NCBI RefSeq assembly: GCF_008254045.1
Contig: NZ_CP042425.1
Location: 1,116,001-1,180,000 of the forward strand
DNA from: Limnoglobus roseus
GTDB taxonomy: Bacteria > Planctomycetota > Planctomycetia > Gemmatales > Gemmataceae
Length of the DNA stretch: 64,000 bases
Direction: 5' to 3'
This document shows positions 1 to 7,813 of the stretch, in pieces (within the stretch, counting starts at the first letter, position 1; every line of letters starts with the position of its first letter). Made by a program: the position numbers and the translations under genes. The notes beneath the pieces were generated by a model. It ran no database searches and was not told the origin of the DNA. It worked only from the letters and a program-made list of their open reading frames with translations.

Positions 1-805
1 GCTTCGCCACACAGTGCCGCGATTCCGCGGCGTAGAACGGATCGTCGTCAGCGAAGAATCGACCGAGGATCACGCCGAGTTTGACCGTGTCGCCCTTCAC
101 GAGCTTCAGAATCTGTTGCAGGAGTAACGTCTCCTTCCCGTAGTCGAACGGGTACGACTCGCCGTATCGCCGCTCCCAACGCCCGCAGAACGCCCGGCGA
201 AGGTCCGCGTCGATGCCGGTCGGCTCCTTCTTCGGCTTCGTCGTCGTGGGTGGCGTTGGGGGCGGGGAGACGATCGACGGCGGTGGCAGACTCACGCCCG
301 CCGCGTCAGCGGTCAGTTCCGAAGGAACTGAGGTATTACTCTCTTCTCTTCTCTTCTCTAGTCCCGATTTTGTCCCGTTCGCACCGGGACATTTCGGGGA
401 CAGATTCGGGACAGATTCGGGACACCGCCGCTGCCGCCGCTTCTTGGTCGCGTCGGAAGCCCTTGTCTTCGCGCTAGTTCCGTTGTGGCGGGCGAACTGC
501 GGGAAGACGACCCGGCCGGCCGCTTCGATGACGAGCCAGCCGACGCCGGGGGCGGCCATCGCCTCGGCGAGGCCCGGCAACCCGGTGATCGCGTCGAGGA
601 ACGCGCACGCCTTGTCCCCGACGCACAGGGACACGTTGTCGGCCGTGTCGGCGTCCGCGTCGGTGGCGTTGTCGTCGCACCACTCCCACAGCACCATCAG
701 CCGGCCGGCGATCTCGTGCCGGTCCCGACCGAGGGCGGCCGACAGGACGGCCACTTCCCGCCGGCTCGCCAGACCTTTCGTCCACTTGATCCAGTCGCCC
801 GCCAT
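1..805 (-). CDS. Phage-type replication protein (partial, 3' end outside window)
   Basis: The reading frame starts at an ATG at 803-805 with GAGGTG four bases upstream and runs leftward off the window, giving 268 codons without a stop. The N-terminal ~110 residues begin MAGDWIKWTKGL, followed by a compact helical/winged-helix pattern and 'VFPQFARHNG'. This resembles the N-terminal domain of phage replisome organizers and DnaD-like replication proteins. A basic stretch (TKKRRQRR) and a Pro/Thr-rich linker follow, then a second folded part with 'RWERRYGESYPFDYGK'. It is the last gene of a leftward operon behind the genes at 866-1288 and 1281-1484. A replication role is inferred from domain pattern and context; the missing C-terminus could change the call. 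Confidence 0.6.
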   Translation of the reverse strand, partial: MAGDWIKWTKGLASRREVAVLSAALGRDRHEIAGRLMVLWEWCDDNATDADADTADNVSLCVGDKACAFLDAITGLPGLAEAMAAPGVGWLVIEAAGRVVFPQFARHNGTSAKTRASDATKKRRQRRCPESVPNLSPKCPGANGTKSGLEKRREESNTSVPSELTADAAGVSLPPPSIVSPPPTPPTTTKPKKEPTGIDADLRRAFCGRWERRYGESYPFDYGKETLLLQQILKLVKGDTVKLGVILGRFFADDDPFYAAESRHCVAK

Positions 806-865
806 TCGTCACCTCGGTACGGGGATGGGCGGCCCGCAACGGTTGCGGGCCGTGAGCATCGGGGG

Positions 866-1288
866 TCAGTCGGGGAGCGTGACGGCGGACGTGTCGCCGA
901 AGAGGGAGGGTTGCGCGACGGGACCGCGGCGGGCCGGCGGAGGGGTGGGCGCGTCGGCGGGGTTGGCCGCCAGCCAAGCTTCCGCCTTCGCTCGGTCGAT
1001 CAGCCGCCAGCGGATGACCGGCCGGCCGTGGGCCTCGGCCCGCTCGGACTCGGCGTACCCGTTCTTGGCGATGATGCCGGCCTTCGCCAGCTTGAGCGGC
1101 ACGGCCCCGAAGAACTTGGGATCGACGTCGGTCGGCACCGCCACGGCGGCGCGAACGTCGTCGATCGTCGCCGTGCCCTCGGCGAGCAGGCGACGGAGCA
1201 ACACGCGGCGGGCGTGCCGGATGAGCCGTTCGCGCCGCTCTTCGAGCAGCGTATGGGCGGCGGCCTTAGTAGCGGTGGCGTTACGCAT
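866..1288 (-). CDS. Winged-helix-like hypothetical protein, 140 aa
   Basis: The ATG at 1286-1288 overlaps the stop of the upstream 67-codon gene, so translation is probably coupled. A longer version starting at 1429 is unlikely because it would overlap that whole gene. The first ~100 residues suggest helices ('RRLLAEGTATIDDVRAAV') and a basic wing ('GRPVIRWRLID'), consistent with a winged-helix DNA-binding fold. The tail is Pro-rich and ends with 'PSLFG', a motif resembling the clamp-binding peptides of replication proteins (weak inference). Its place just before the replication gene at 1-805 suggests a role in element replication. No named family was recognised. Confidence 0.6.
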   Translation of the reverse strand: MRNATATKAAAHTLLEERRERLIRHARRVLLRRLLAEGTATIDDVRAAVAVPTDVDPKFFGAVPLKLAKAGIIAKNGYAESERAEAHGRPVIRWRLIDRAKAEAWLAANPADAPTPPPARRGPVAQPSLFGDTSAVTLPD

Positions 1289-1484
1289 GGCGCACCGCCT
1301 TCCCACCGTGCCGAAGAGCCGGGGCGTCCTTCGCGAACCGGACCGAGATGCCGGCCTCTTCAAGCCACTGGCTTGCGAGGGCGGACATGGTCTTGTCACC
1401 AGTCTTCTTGGCGGCGATGAGGATCGCAATCAGGCAGGGCGGATCGCTCGGATGTGGTAGGCCGGGTTGGGTACAGGCTGCCAT
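1281..1484 (-). CDS. Small hypothetical protein, 67 aa, first gene of leftward operon
   Basis: The ATG at 1482-1484 has an excellent ribosome site, AAGGAGGT, five bases upstream, and the stop overlaps the next gene's ATG (ATGCGTAA arrangement). The core 'LIAILIAAKKTGDK' is a short amphipathic helix followed by 'SQWLEEAGISVRFAKD'. I have the impression of similar short proteins in Gemmataceae mobile elements, but no function is known to me. It is the promoter-proximal gene of the 1484-to-1 operon. Confidence 0.6.
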   Translation of the reverse strand: MAACTQPGLPHPSDPPCLIAILIAAKKTGDKTMSALASQWLEEAGISVRFAKDAPALRHGGKAVRHA

Positions 1485-1511
1485 TCGGCACCTCCTTTAC
1501 CCTACCGGCGG

Positions 1512-1545
1512 TTGTGCAATTACAGGAGGAAAATGATTTGCACAA
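1512..1545. promoter_or_regulatory. Inverted repeat upstream of the leftward replication operon
   Basis: TTGTGCAA (1512-1519) and TTGCACAA (1538-1545) form a perfect 8-bp inverted repeat with an 18-bp spacer, 28 bp upstream of the ATG at 1484. Position and symmetry fit an operator for the operon at 1-1484. No clear -10/-35 pair was found, so the regulatory role is inferred. Confidence 0.35.
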
Positions 1546-1597
1546 GGGGGCAGAAACGGCGTCGGATGACTAGAAATCCCGGCGAAAGCAAAATCCC

Positions 1598-1635
1598 AAA
1601 AAACCACACACTGTGTGCGAATCGGATTCGCACAC
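1598..1635 (-). terminator. Rho-independent terminator of the 1643-2479 gene
   Basis: GTGTGCGAATC (1613-1623) and GATTCGCACAC (1625-1635) are perfectly complementary around a single base. On the minus strand the hairpin starts 7 bases after the stop codon of the upstream gene and is followed by GTGTGGTTTTTTGGG, with six T at 1598-1603. Hairpin plus T-run is a classical intrinsic terminator. Confidence 0.7.
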
Positions 1636-1642
1636 GGCTAAC

Positions 1643-2479
1643 TTACCTCTGTCCTTTGTCGGACTGGCGATCGATGGCATCTCGCTTCGCTGTCTCCTGA
1701 AGGGCTGCGATCTGTTTCCAAGCCTTTGTTCGCACGACGGAGGAATGATGGCAGCCGATCTCCTCTGCGATTTGCTGACACGTCCATCCCTTCGCGGCAG
1801 GTTTTTTCATGACGAGGTCGTAAACCTGCGCGTTGACGTTCTTGCCCTTGCTGCCGCCCATTGATACCGATTTCGCCTGAATCTTGATCCCGCCGCTGTC
1901 GGAGTTTTCGATCGAGGCTGCAATTCGGGTCTCTGCAAAGGCGGCCGCGGATTCGCGCTTAACCAACGGGAGTAGCCGGCTAAGCCGTGCCGTCAACTCG
2001 GCAATGTATTCATCCGGGGCATTGTCGTGGAATTCCATCCAAGTCTGTCGCAAGACGTTGTCGGCTTGGCTTTTGATCGACGTCTTCCTTATTTCTTTGA
2101 AACCTGGATAGTTGACAAACATCTCTGCATTCCGACAGGAACTCATCAAGCATACTAACCGCGCCTCGCTCGAAGTGCCGACCGCCGCCTCATGAGCCGA
2201 TGCGGCATGGTGGTGTGAAACACCACACGCGACAATGTCCTCTATCGGTACCGCAGCCCGACGAAGGGCAGAGAGATGCGTAGTAAGTTTTGAGTCACAG
2301 TTCGTCAAAGCGGTTGTCAGAGCCATCAGCCGCGTTACCAACTCGATGTGTTGCTGTTCAAGAGTTGCATGCAGGGACTTCTTGGCAATCAACTCCCGCA
2401 GGTGTTGAGCAGAGTAGAGTGCAGATTGGGCAAGGAAAACGGCACCAACAACTGTTTCATTCGATTCTGCAAACGACAT
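1643..2479 (-). CDS. Hypothetical protein with C-terminal HTH, 278 aa
   Basis: I chose the ATG at 2477-2479 (MSFAESNETVV) because the 26 residues of the longer frame look like upstream DNA. Residues ~10-200 are mostly helical, with several His/Cys residues ('CGVSHHHAASAHEAAVG', 'CLMSSCRNAEMF'). After a Ser/Gly-rich linker ('SVSMGGSKGKN') the last ~60 residues form a helix-turn-helix-like unit ('TCQQIAEEIGCHHSSVVRT') with a basic tail. The layout suggests a DNA-binding protein of the element. GC is somewhat lower than in its neighbours. The gene ends in an intrinsic terminator at 1598-1635. Function unknown. Confidence 0.65.
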   Translation of the reverse strand: MSFAESNETVVGAVFLAQSALYSAQHLRELIAKKSLHATLEQQHIELVTRLMALTTALTNCDSKLTTHLSALRRAAVPIEDIVACGVSHHHAASAHEAAVGTSSEARLVCLMSSCRNAEMFVNYPGFKEIRKTSIKSQADNVLRQTWMEFHDNAPDEYIAELTARLSRLLPLVKRESAAAFAETRIAASIENSDSGGIKIQAKSVSMGGSKGKNVNAQVYDLVMKKPAAKGWTCQQIAEEIGCHHSSVVRTKAWKQIAALQETAKRDAIDRQSDKGQR

Positions 2480-2784
2480 GGCATTCACCCGGAACGTCCA
2501 GCCGCTCGGCCGATGCCTTCCCGGGTGGTGAAGGCATCGGCGGAGCGCGTTGGGCACGTCGGAAGCTACTCGCCGCGCCGCCAGACCTTGTCAGCATCGG
2601 ACACGGCCGGCGCGAAGTGAAGCGGATCGCGCCACCCGTGACGGCCTTCGCTGCAACGATCGCCCGCACGTCCGGCAAACTCGGCTCAAGTGTACTTTTG
2701 TTTCGTACGATACAAAATCAATCCGGCGGGTAGGAACGGCCGTCCCAGGCGGCGTTCCTCGCCGAAAGGAAGTGCCCTCAACGG

Positions 2785-3105
2785 ATGCGCATCATGAGCA
2801 ACGAGCCCCAGCCGAAGTACCTCAAACCGTCGCAAGCCGCCGCGCATTGCTCGGTGTCTTCGAGGATGATCAACCACTGGATTCGCAAGGGCGTGCGGAT
2901 CGAAGGGCGGCTCATCAAACTCCGCGCCGTGGCGTTCGGCGACCGGTTCCGCGTCACGATGGAGGATCTGGAGTTCTTCCGCGACGAGTGTACGCGGGCC
3001 AAGCTCGGCGAACCGGAGTGGCCGCCGCCGGAGACGGACAGCGAAGTCGAGCGGCGGTTCCGACGGGAGAATGAAGAGCTTCAGCGGATGCTGGCTGAGT
3101 GGTAA
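2785..3105 (+). CDS. Small HTH protein, DUF1580/excisionase-like (paralog 1 of 3), 106 aa
   Basis: The protein has an N-terminal helix-turn-helix of the MerR/excisionase kind: 'KPSQAAAHCSVSSRMINHW' then 'GRLIKLRAVAFGDRFRVTMEDLEFF', the pattern of short planctomycete DUF1580-like proteins. A charged C-terminal helix follows. Start may be the ATG at 2785 or at 2794 (MSNEPQ). It is paralogous to the genes at 4115 and 4590, with the same order of HTH, 'I/VKL/M' strand and 'DL..F' helix. In mobile elements such proteins often act as excisionases or small regulators; that role is inferred here. Confidence 0.65.
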   Translation: MRIMSNEPQPKYLKPSQAAAHCSVSSRMINHWIRKGVRIEGRLIKLRAVAFGDRFRVTMEDLEFFRDECTRAKLGEPEWPPPETDSEVERRFRRENEELQRMLAEW

Positions 3106-3158
3106 AGCCGGCGGGGTGCGAACGCAACACCGGCCGGCCTCCGTTCCCCCGCAGACAA

Positions 3159-3890
3159 TCAGTGGAGAACTAACGCATCCGCGCCGAGGACGATCTGAAT
3201 GATGTCCAGGTTGTCCAGGCCCTGGAAGAAGTCTACCGGCTCGTCGGTGTTCGTCTGCTGTTGCACCTCGACGATCATCGTGTTCCGGACGTCGTCGTCG
3301 CTCATTGCCTTCAACGCCGCGTCGTCCCGGATCTTCGCCTCTCGAAGGAACACGAGCGCCGCGCCCGCCCCGCCCAAGGTCCGATCGCTCATCGCTTGGT
3401 AGTGACTCACGGGCTGGTTCGAGAGTCCGGCCAGGGTCACGATCAGCGTGTTCCGCTGGTCTTCCGCGCTCATGGCGAGCAGTTCCGCCATCGTGCGAAA
3501 CCGGCCGACGAGCAGCGCGCCGCGGATGAACGAACGGTCACTTCCCAGCCCCAAGAGGGCGAGGTTCAGGTCCGTCATCCCCTGAAGCGTCGGGACGGGG
3601 ATGCCGGTCTGGGCGTGCATCGCGACGATGAGCGTGTTCCGCACGTCGTCGTCGGTCATCGCCTGGAGTTCGGCGTCGGTCCGGCCCTTGGTTTCCCGCA
3701 GGAACGTGCGCGCCGCCCCCGTGCCGCACAGGTCCCAGACGTTCATCGCTTGGTAGTGCGAGACGGACTGGTTCGACAGGCCGACGAGGGTGGCGATGAG
3801 CGTGTTCCGCTGCCCATCATCGAACATATGGTTCAACTCGAACTGCGTGCGAAACCGACCGGCCAGCAGGACGCCACGGTAGTAGGACAT
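3159..3890 (-). CDS. Four-unit 'RNTLI' repeat protein, 243 aa
   Basis: The start is the ATG at 3888-3890 (MSYYRGVLLAGRF). The protein is built from two ~115-residue halves, each of two ~57-residue units. Each unit has the core 'xELxxMxxxDxRNTLIV' followed by 'Q(S/P)VxxxQ(A/G)M'. The tetrapeptide RNTL occurs four times, with I following in three cases and the fourth reading RNTMI. No signal peptide, membrane segment or catalytic motif is visible, so a structural or binding role is more likely than an enzyme. It is transcribed opposite to its neighbours, between two HTH paralogs. Function unknown. Confidence 0.65.
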   Translation of the reverse strand: MSYYRGVLLAGRFRTQFELNHMFDDGQRNTLIATLVGLSNQSVSHYQAMNVWDLCGTGAARTFLRETKGRTDAELQAMTDDDVRNTLIVAMHAQTGIPVPTLQGMTDLNLALLGLGSDRSFIRGALLVGRFRTMAELLAMSAEDQRNTLIVTLAGLSNQPVSHYQAMSDRTLGGAGAALVFLREAKIRDDAALKAMSDDDVRNTMIVEVQQQTNTDEPVDFFQGLDNLDIIQIVLGADALVLH

Positions 3891-4114
3891 GGGATTCCTT
3901 GAAGTCAGAGTGAGACGTGTCGATCGGGGAGTGGCGGGGCGAGAGGGCCGCACCGTTCTCCCACCCGCCTTACGGCCCATCCCGCCGCGTGGATTCTTGC
4001 GCCGCGGTTGTCGGCCGAAAAATGCAAGTGGTCCGCAACCGACCTCGACGCGGCTCAGGGCAGCATGATAATCGGCAGCGGTCTATATCCGTGCGGTGAA
4101 CGGAAGGAGTGCTC

Positions 4115-4465
4115 TTGGACGAGATCAAAGCGAATGAGCCCGATCTGATGTCGCTGGCCGAGGTGGCGCGACGGTGCAAGGTGGCCATGATGACGGCGAG
4201 ATCGTGGCCGAAGGGCATCCGCGTCGGCGGTGAGATCGTGAAGCTCCGGTGCGTCGTCATCGGCACCCGGGTACGGGTGTCCGAAGCGGACCTGAAGCAG
4301 TTCCAGGTGGACTGTCACAAGGCCATGTTCGGTGAGGAGCCGACCACGGTCGAAACGCCGGCGCAATTTGCTCGGCGTACTGAGGAAGATATTCGACAGG
4401 CGAGGATCTTGTTAGGTGACGATCCGAACTCGCTACCGCGGCCACCTCGCAAGAAGCGGGCATAG
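4115..4465 (+). CDS. Small HTH protein (paralog 2 of 3), 116 aa
   Basis: I prefer a TTG start at 4115, five bases after GAAGGAG (4103-4109); a GTG at 4109 is also in frame but overlaps that site. The protein starts DEIKANEPDLMSLAEVARR and carries the same excisionase/MerR-like HTH as its neighbours ('LAEVARRCKVAMMTARSWP', then 'VKLRCVVIGTRVRVSEADLKQF'). The motif 'DCHKAMFGEEP' is shared with the next gene, so the two are recent duplicates. The C-terminus is basic (RPPRKKRA). Likely a small DNA-binding regulator of the element. Confidence 0.65.
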   Translation: MDEIKANEPDLMSLAEVARRCKVAMMTARSWPKGIRVGGEIVKLRCVVIGTRVRVSEADLKQFQVDCHKAMFGEEPTTVETPAQFARRTEEDIRQARILLGDDPNSLPRPPRKKRA

Positions 4466-4589
4466 AAAACAGGGGCCGGCGGCGCGCCGGGAGCGTCAGC
4501 CCGCGCCTGCTCTGCGTACTCGACCTGAACGCGCTGACCGGGTTAAGGCTGGAGACTGCGTCGTCCCCTGCGAACAAAAAGGAATTCCC

Positions 4590-4898
4590 GTGCACGAGAC
4601 TAACGAGATTGTGCCTCCCGACCTGATGTCGCTGGCCGAGGTGGCCCGACGGTGCGGGGTCGCGCTGATGACGGCCCGCTCATGGCCCAAGGGAATCCGA
4701 GTCGGGGGACAGATCGTTCGCATGGAGTGCTACGTCATCGGCACCCGGTGCAAGGTCAGCGAGGAACAACTTCTCCAGTTCCAGGCGAACTGCCACAAGG
4801 CGATGTTCGGCGACGCGCCGCCGATGCAGGAGACCCCGTCGCAAGAGCAACGGAGAATTCAAGCCGCTTGCGAGCGCGTTCGGAAGATGCTCTCCTGA
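4590..4898 (+). CDS. Small HTH protein (paralog 3 of 3), 102 aa
   Basis: The GTG at 4590 follows AAGGA and gives MHETNEIVPPDLMSLAEVARR, which aligns with the start of the preceding paralog. HTH and wing are conserved ('CGVALMTARSWPKGIRVGG', 'VIGTRCKVSEEQLLQFQANC'). It lies 124 bp after the 4115 gene in the same orientation and is about 60 percent identical by eye over the HTH part. It is probably a DNA-binding partner or diverged duplicate. The longer frame starting at 4416 has no homology to the paralogs and was not used. Confidence 0.65.
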   Translation: MHETNEIVPPDLMSLAEVARRCGVALMTARSWPKGIRVGGQIVRMECYVIGTRCKVSEEQLLQFQANCHKAMFGDAPPMQETPSQEQRRIQAACERVRKMLS

Positions 4899-5038
4899 CG
4901 GCGAGACAGAATAACCAGCGTTTCCCGATTCCGCGGCGAGAGACATCTTGATTGGCGGGCGGGCCTCGCTACCCCCTCATTAGATCAGAGTCCATGGCCG
5001 GGATCGCGCCTCACGATTCCGGCCACTTCCCTGGCGAA

Positions 5039-5308
5039 TCACTTCTTGGCTTTTGAGCTCTTGGGCGGCTTCACGCTTGCCGCAGACTTTGCCTCGGCGC
5101 CGAGAGAGCCAAGGAACTTGCGGAAGTGGTTGCAATCAACTCCCAGCGCATCACACAAGTTCAAGTACACATCCGCCCCTAGCCGTGCACGGTCACCCTT
5201 TTCGAGCTTCGAGACGAAAGTCTGAGTTACGCCGATCTCGTCTGCAAGGGCTTGTTGGCTCACTCCTTTTGCTTCGCGCAATTTTTTCACCGCTTCGCCG
5301 AGTGACAT
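5039..5308 (-). CDS. XRE-family HTH repressor-like protein, 89 aa
   Basis: The protein is a single Cro/C1-type HTH: 'AVKKLREAKGVSQQALADEIGVTQTFVSKLEKGDR', with a short Lys-rich tail (KPPKSSKAKK). I chose the ATG at 5306-5308 because GGAGG lies five bases upstream. An ATG at 5332 lies inside the palindromic operator. The gene is divergent from the gene at 5457 and separated from it by a perfect inverted repeat overlapping a consensus promoter. This is the layout of a mobile-element repressor that controls itself and the rightward gene. Confidence 0.8.
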   Translation of the reverse strand: MSLGEAVKKLREAKGVSQQALADEIGVTQTFVSKLEKGDRARLGADVYLNLCDALGVDCNHFRKFLGSLGAEAKSAASVKPPKSSKAKK

Positions 5309-5323
5309 GTCGCCTCCGATTTT

Positions 5324-5364
5324 TAGTACCATAGTCTTGACATCAAATAAGACTATGGTACTAT
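5324..5364 (+). promoter_or_regulatory. Palindromic operator overlapping a sigma-70 promoter
   Basis: TAGTACCATAGTCTT (5324-5338) and AAGACTATGGTACTA (5349-5363) are a perfect 15-bp inverted repeat with a 10-bp AT-rich spacer. On the plus strand TTGACA (5337-5342) and TACTAT (5359-5364) are 16 bp apart, a near-consensus promoter reading toward 5457. The -35 overlaps the left arm and the -10 overlaps the right arm. A repressor bound here, presumably the XRE protein at 5039-5308, would block this promoter. Confidence 0.75.
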
Positions 5365-5456
5365 ACCCTCACAACGATCCATCAGCAACCGGAAACGTCA
5401 GCCGAACGGAGTCACTCCACCGGCCGCGTCGAAGGTCTGTACCGAAGGAGCCGAAG

Positions 5457-5798
5457 ATGAGCGTCCTGGACATCGTCACCGGCCAACTGCCCGCCTCGAA
5501 GTCGCACGCGGCCCGTCGGTGGGCGTTCGTCCCGACGAGCGAGCCGACGAAGCCGGGGCTCGGCACGCTGACGATCGTGCAGGGGAAACGCGACCTGGAC
5601 AGCTACGGGATCGACGTCGAGGCCGGCGAGGTGCTGTTCTGCAAGCTCGACGCGGCGGCCGACGTGTACGGCGTGGCGTGCGACCGGGCCGGCCGTCCGG
5701 TGAAGTGCACGTGCGACGGGTTCCACTTCAAGAGGACGTGCAAGCACTGTGACGCGGCGAAGGAGTTGATCCGCGAAGGGCTGATCGCGGCCCGCTGA
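5457..5798 (+). CDS. SWIM-type zinc-finger protein, 113 aa
   Basis: The ATG at 5457 has GAAGGAG upstream; the frame further upstream runs through the operator. The C-terminal third contains CTCDGFHFKRTCKHCDAAKE, which fits the SWIM zinc-finger pattern CxC...CxH, a motif found in nucleic-acid-associated and transposase-related proteins. The N-terminal part is a short beta-rich segment ('LGTLTIVQGKRDLDSYGIDV'). It is the first gene downstream of the XRE-controlled promoter, so it should be regulated with the element's switch. A DNA or RNA-binding role is inferred. Confidence 0.65.
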   Translation: MSVLDIVTGQLPASKSHAARRWAFVPTSEPTKPGLGTLTIVQGKRDLDSYGIDVEAGEVLFCKLDAAADVYGVACDRAGRPVKCTCDGFHFKRTCKHCDAAKELIREGLIAAR

Positions 5799-5927
5799 AG
5801 CCACCGGTGGCCGCCACGGACGGCGGTCGTCGGCAACCCGGCCGCACGACGCGGAACCGGCCCGACGCTCGGCGGCCCCGCACGGATCGCGGGGTGCGCC
5901 GTTGTCTCAACCCCGTTCACCAGAGTT

Positions 5928-5957
5928 GCCCGGCGGAAGTTGCACCTTCCGCCGGGC
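5928..5957. terminator. Strong hairpin between 5457 and 5994 genes
   Basis: GCCCGGCGGAAG (5928-5939) pairs perfectly with CTTCCGCCGGGC (5946-5957) around a TTGCAC loop. It lies 130 bp after the SWIM gene and 37 bp before the next gene. There is no clean T-run, so it may be a terminator or a leader structure. Confidence 0.45.
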
Positions 5958-5993
5958 GGGTGAGTCCCTTAACCCCGTTCGGAGAAAGAACCC

Positions 5994-6989
5994 ATGACCA
6001 GCGTAACCGAAGCCCCGACGACCGGCAACGCCCCGACCGCGACCGACGCGGCGGGGTTGCTGCGGATGATCCGCGAAGTCGTGCACAACGGTGCAACAAC
6101 CTACGCCCTGATGCAGGAACTGCGGCGACTCGTCGACCCCGAAGCGTTCGACCGGCTCGTGGACGATGAAGTTAACAACGAGATGAATCCGCCTGCCCTG
6201 GTGGACGCGCCGGCGGTGTCGGTCGGCTTGCAACCGCCGGCCGTGATCGACGTGCTGCGCTCCGCGGACGGCGACCCGGAACCCCTCATCACCGCCTGCC
6301 ACACGATCCGGGACTTCATCCAGACGCTCAACGGGTGGGAAGTCGAGGAAGATGCCTTGGCCGCGATGACTGCCGTCGGGTTGCTCGAACGGACGGCGGC
6401 CCCGCGAACGCCGACCACGGCGCAAGTCGCGATTCCCGCGGCGGCGAAGGTGGAACCAGCCTCGGCCGAGGATGCGCCGGAAGTCGATGACGCCAAGGAA
6501 GAGGATGCAGACGAGGACGATGCAGAGGATGCGCCGGGCACGCGGACGTATCACGTGTACTACGTCGCCGAGGCCAACCGCCGTCGGTCGGCACGGTTGG
6601 ACGTCGTTGACGACGAGATCGAGAGTGGATTCCGGGACCACTACCACGGCATCTGTGAGGATCCCGAACATGTCGGCACGCTGACGGTCAACGCCAACGC
6701 CTTACGGTTCGAGATCGAGGCCGAGGCGATGGCCGCGTTCGGCGAGCACTACGGAGACAGCGGGCGGCCGGCATCCGTCCGATTCTGCGAGGCGATGGAG
6801 TGGGACCGGATCGTCGGCGAGGTGGCCGTGATGCTCCTGACGTGGCCGAGGTACGCCCCGCAGACACCGGAAGGGTTGGCCGAAAACCCCGGGCCGGCCA
6901 CGGCGGAAGCGATCGCGGCGGCCACGGGCCGGAGCGTGCTAGATGTCCGGGAAGCGATCGCGGAACTGCGGAAGCAACCGGTGGGGTAA
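5994..6989 (+). CDS. Acidic hypothetical protein, 331 aa
   Basis: The ATG at 5994 begins MTSVTEAPTTG. The N-terminal ~125 residues are helical, with 'LLRMIREVVHNGATTYALMQELRRLV'. A very acidic low-complexity linker (~residues 155-180, mostly D, E, A) separates this from a C-terminal domain of ~150 residues that starts 'TRTYHVYYVAEANRRR'. The last ~45 residues resemble a winged-helix-like unit ('AEAIAAATGRSVLDVREAIAEL'). No catalytic motif was recognised. It is followed by a terminator hairpin at 7027-7059 and probably forms a transcription unit of its own or with the SWIM gene. Confidence 0.6.
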   Translation: MTSVTEAPTTGNAPTATDAAGLLRMIREVVHNGATTYALMQELRRLVDPEAFDRLVDDEVNNEMNPPALVDAPAVSVGLQPPAVIDVLRSADGDPEPLITACHTIRDFIQTLNGWEVEEDALAAMTAVGLLERTAAPRTPTTAQVAIPAAAKVEPASAEDAPEVDDAKEEDADEDDAEDAPGTRTYHVYYVAEANRRRSARLDVVDDEIESGFRDHYHGICEDPEHVGTLTVNANALRFEIEAEAMAAFGEHYGDSGRPASVRFCEAMEWDRIVGEVAVMLLTWPRYAPQTPEGLAENPGPATAEAIAAATGRSVLDVREAIAELRKQPVG

Positions 6990-7026
6990 ACGCCGGCGGC
7001 TCATTCTCTTTCAAGCGGCACAAAAG

Positions 7027-7059
7027 CGGGGCTGTTGGGCACCGTACCCAACAACCCCG
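7027..7059. terminator. Terminator hairpin after the 331-aa gene
   Basis: CGGGGCTGTTGGG (7027-7039) pairs with CCCAACAACCCCG (7047-7059) with one mismatch and a seven-base loop, 38 bp after the stop codon. It is a strong stem without a long T-run. Confidence 0.5.
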
Positions 7060-7257
7060 TGTGTCATCAGTCCTTCACTGTATGCTTCGGTGTGAAGGCC
7101 AACTGAAGGGCGAGAGTCGAGAACGCCAACGCGCCCCCGCCACAAATCGGGCTGAAGGTGTTGCTCATGCTGGAAGCAAAAACATAACCCGGGAACGCAA
7201 TCACGCCCACCAAGCAAGCGAGGTTGCGTACCCATACGGGTACGGGATGTCGGGGGT

Positions 7258-7704
7258 TCACTTCTTACCCCCCTTCGACTTTAATGCGGGTTCAATCGCC
7301 TTCGCCACCTGTTCCGCGGCATCCATCGCGGATTTTGCGTCCTGTTCCAAGTCATCAGCGATTCGTTTTAAGAGTTGGGGTAGAAAAGAGGCCGACAGTA
7401 ATTTGGTCGCTCGATCGCATTCGCCCCACGGCTTACATGTTCCGGCTGACTGATCAGTGCCTTCCCATACCACAATCCGGAATTTGCCCTCCCACCGATC
7501 GTAGCCTACTGACGTAATGTCATCCGGTCCGTCAAAAATGTCTGGTGATCGTTTGATTTCAACGTAGGTGGAAACGCCAACGCCATTCTGGGCAAGAAAA
7601 TCCTCAAGGTCTTTGATGACACATATAAGTGAATCAGATGCCTTGTTGAGAGTCGTGGCAAACGATGTGATTCGATCCACGGATTGCTTGAGCGGGTCAC
7701 TCAT
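7258..7704 (-). CDS. Hypothetical protein, 148 aa
   Basis: The ATG at 7702-7704 (MSDPLKQSVDRITSFA) has AAGG nearby upstream. The protein starts with an amphipathic helix of ~35 residues, has a central mixed region ('VEIKRSPDIFDGPDDITSVG', 'GKFRIVVWEG') and ends in a long helix plus a Lys/Gly tail (KSKGGKK). No family was recognised. GC is lower than in its neighbours. It has its own extended -10 promoter at 7805-7813. Confidence 0.55.
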   Translation of the reverse strand: MSDPLKQSVDRITSFATTLNKASDSLICVIKDLEDFLAQNGVGVSTYVEIKRSPDIFDGPDDITSVGYDRWEGKFRIVVWEGTDQSAGTCKPWGECDRATKLLSASFLPQLLKRIADDLEQDAKSAMDAAEQVAKAIEPALKSKGGKK

Positions 7705-7804
7705 GAGAGTGCCTTTCTGGCCGCTTGACCGTGCCTGCTAGGCTAGTAAGTTGGCCGACCCCGCTACAGGGTCTTTCGCCGAGAGTACTCCCCTTGACAG
7801 AACC

Positions 7805-7813
7805 ATTATAGCA
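7805..7813 (-). promoter_or_regulatory. Extended -10 promoter of the 7258-7704 gene
   Basis: Reading the minus strand, TGCTATAAT occupies 7813 down to 7805, a perfect TATAAT with the TGn extension. The -35 position is poor (TACTCG), as expected for an extended -10 promoter. It lies ~100 bp upstream of the ATG at 7704. Confidence 0.5.

Noticed and set aside
213..1460. Long plus-strand ORF opposite the replication operon
   Set aside because: It is a shadow of high GC. The minus strand has overlapping genes with good ribosome sites and domain patterns.
1532..1700. Short plus-strand ORF with AGGAGG before an ATG
   Set aside because: It overlaps the terminator and the 3' end of the opposite gene and lacks a protein-like pattern. 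The ribosome-site match is probably chance.
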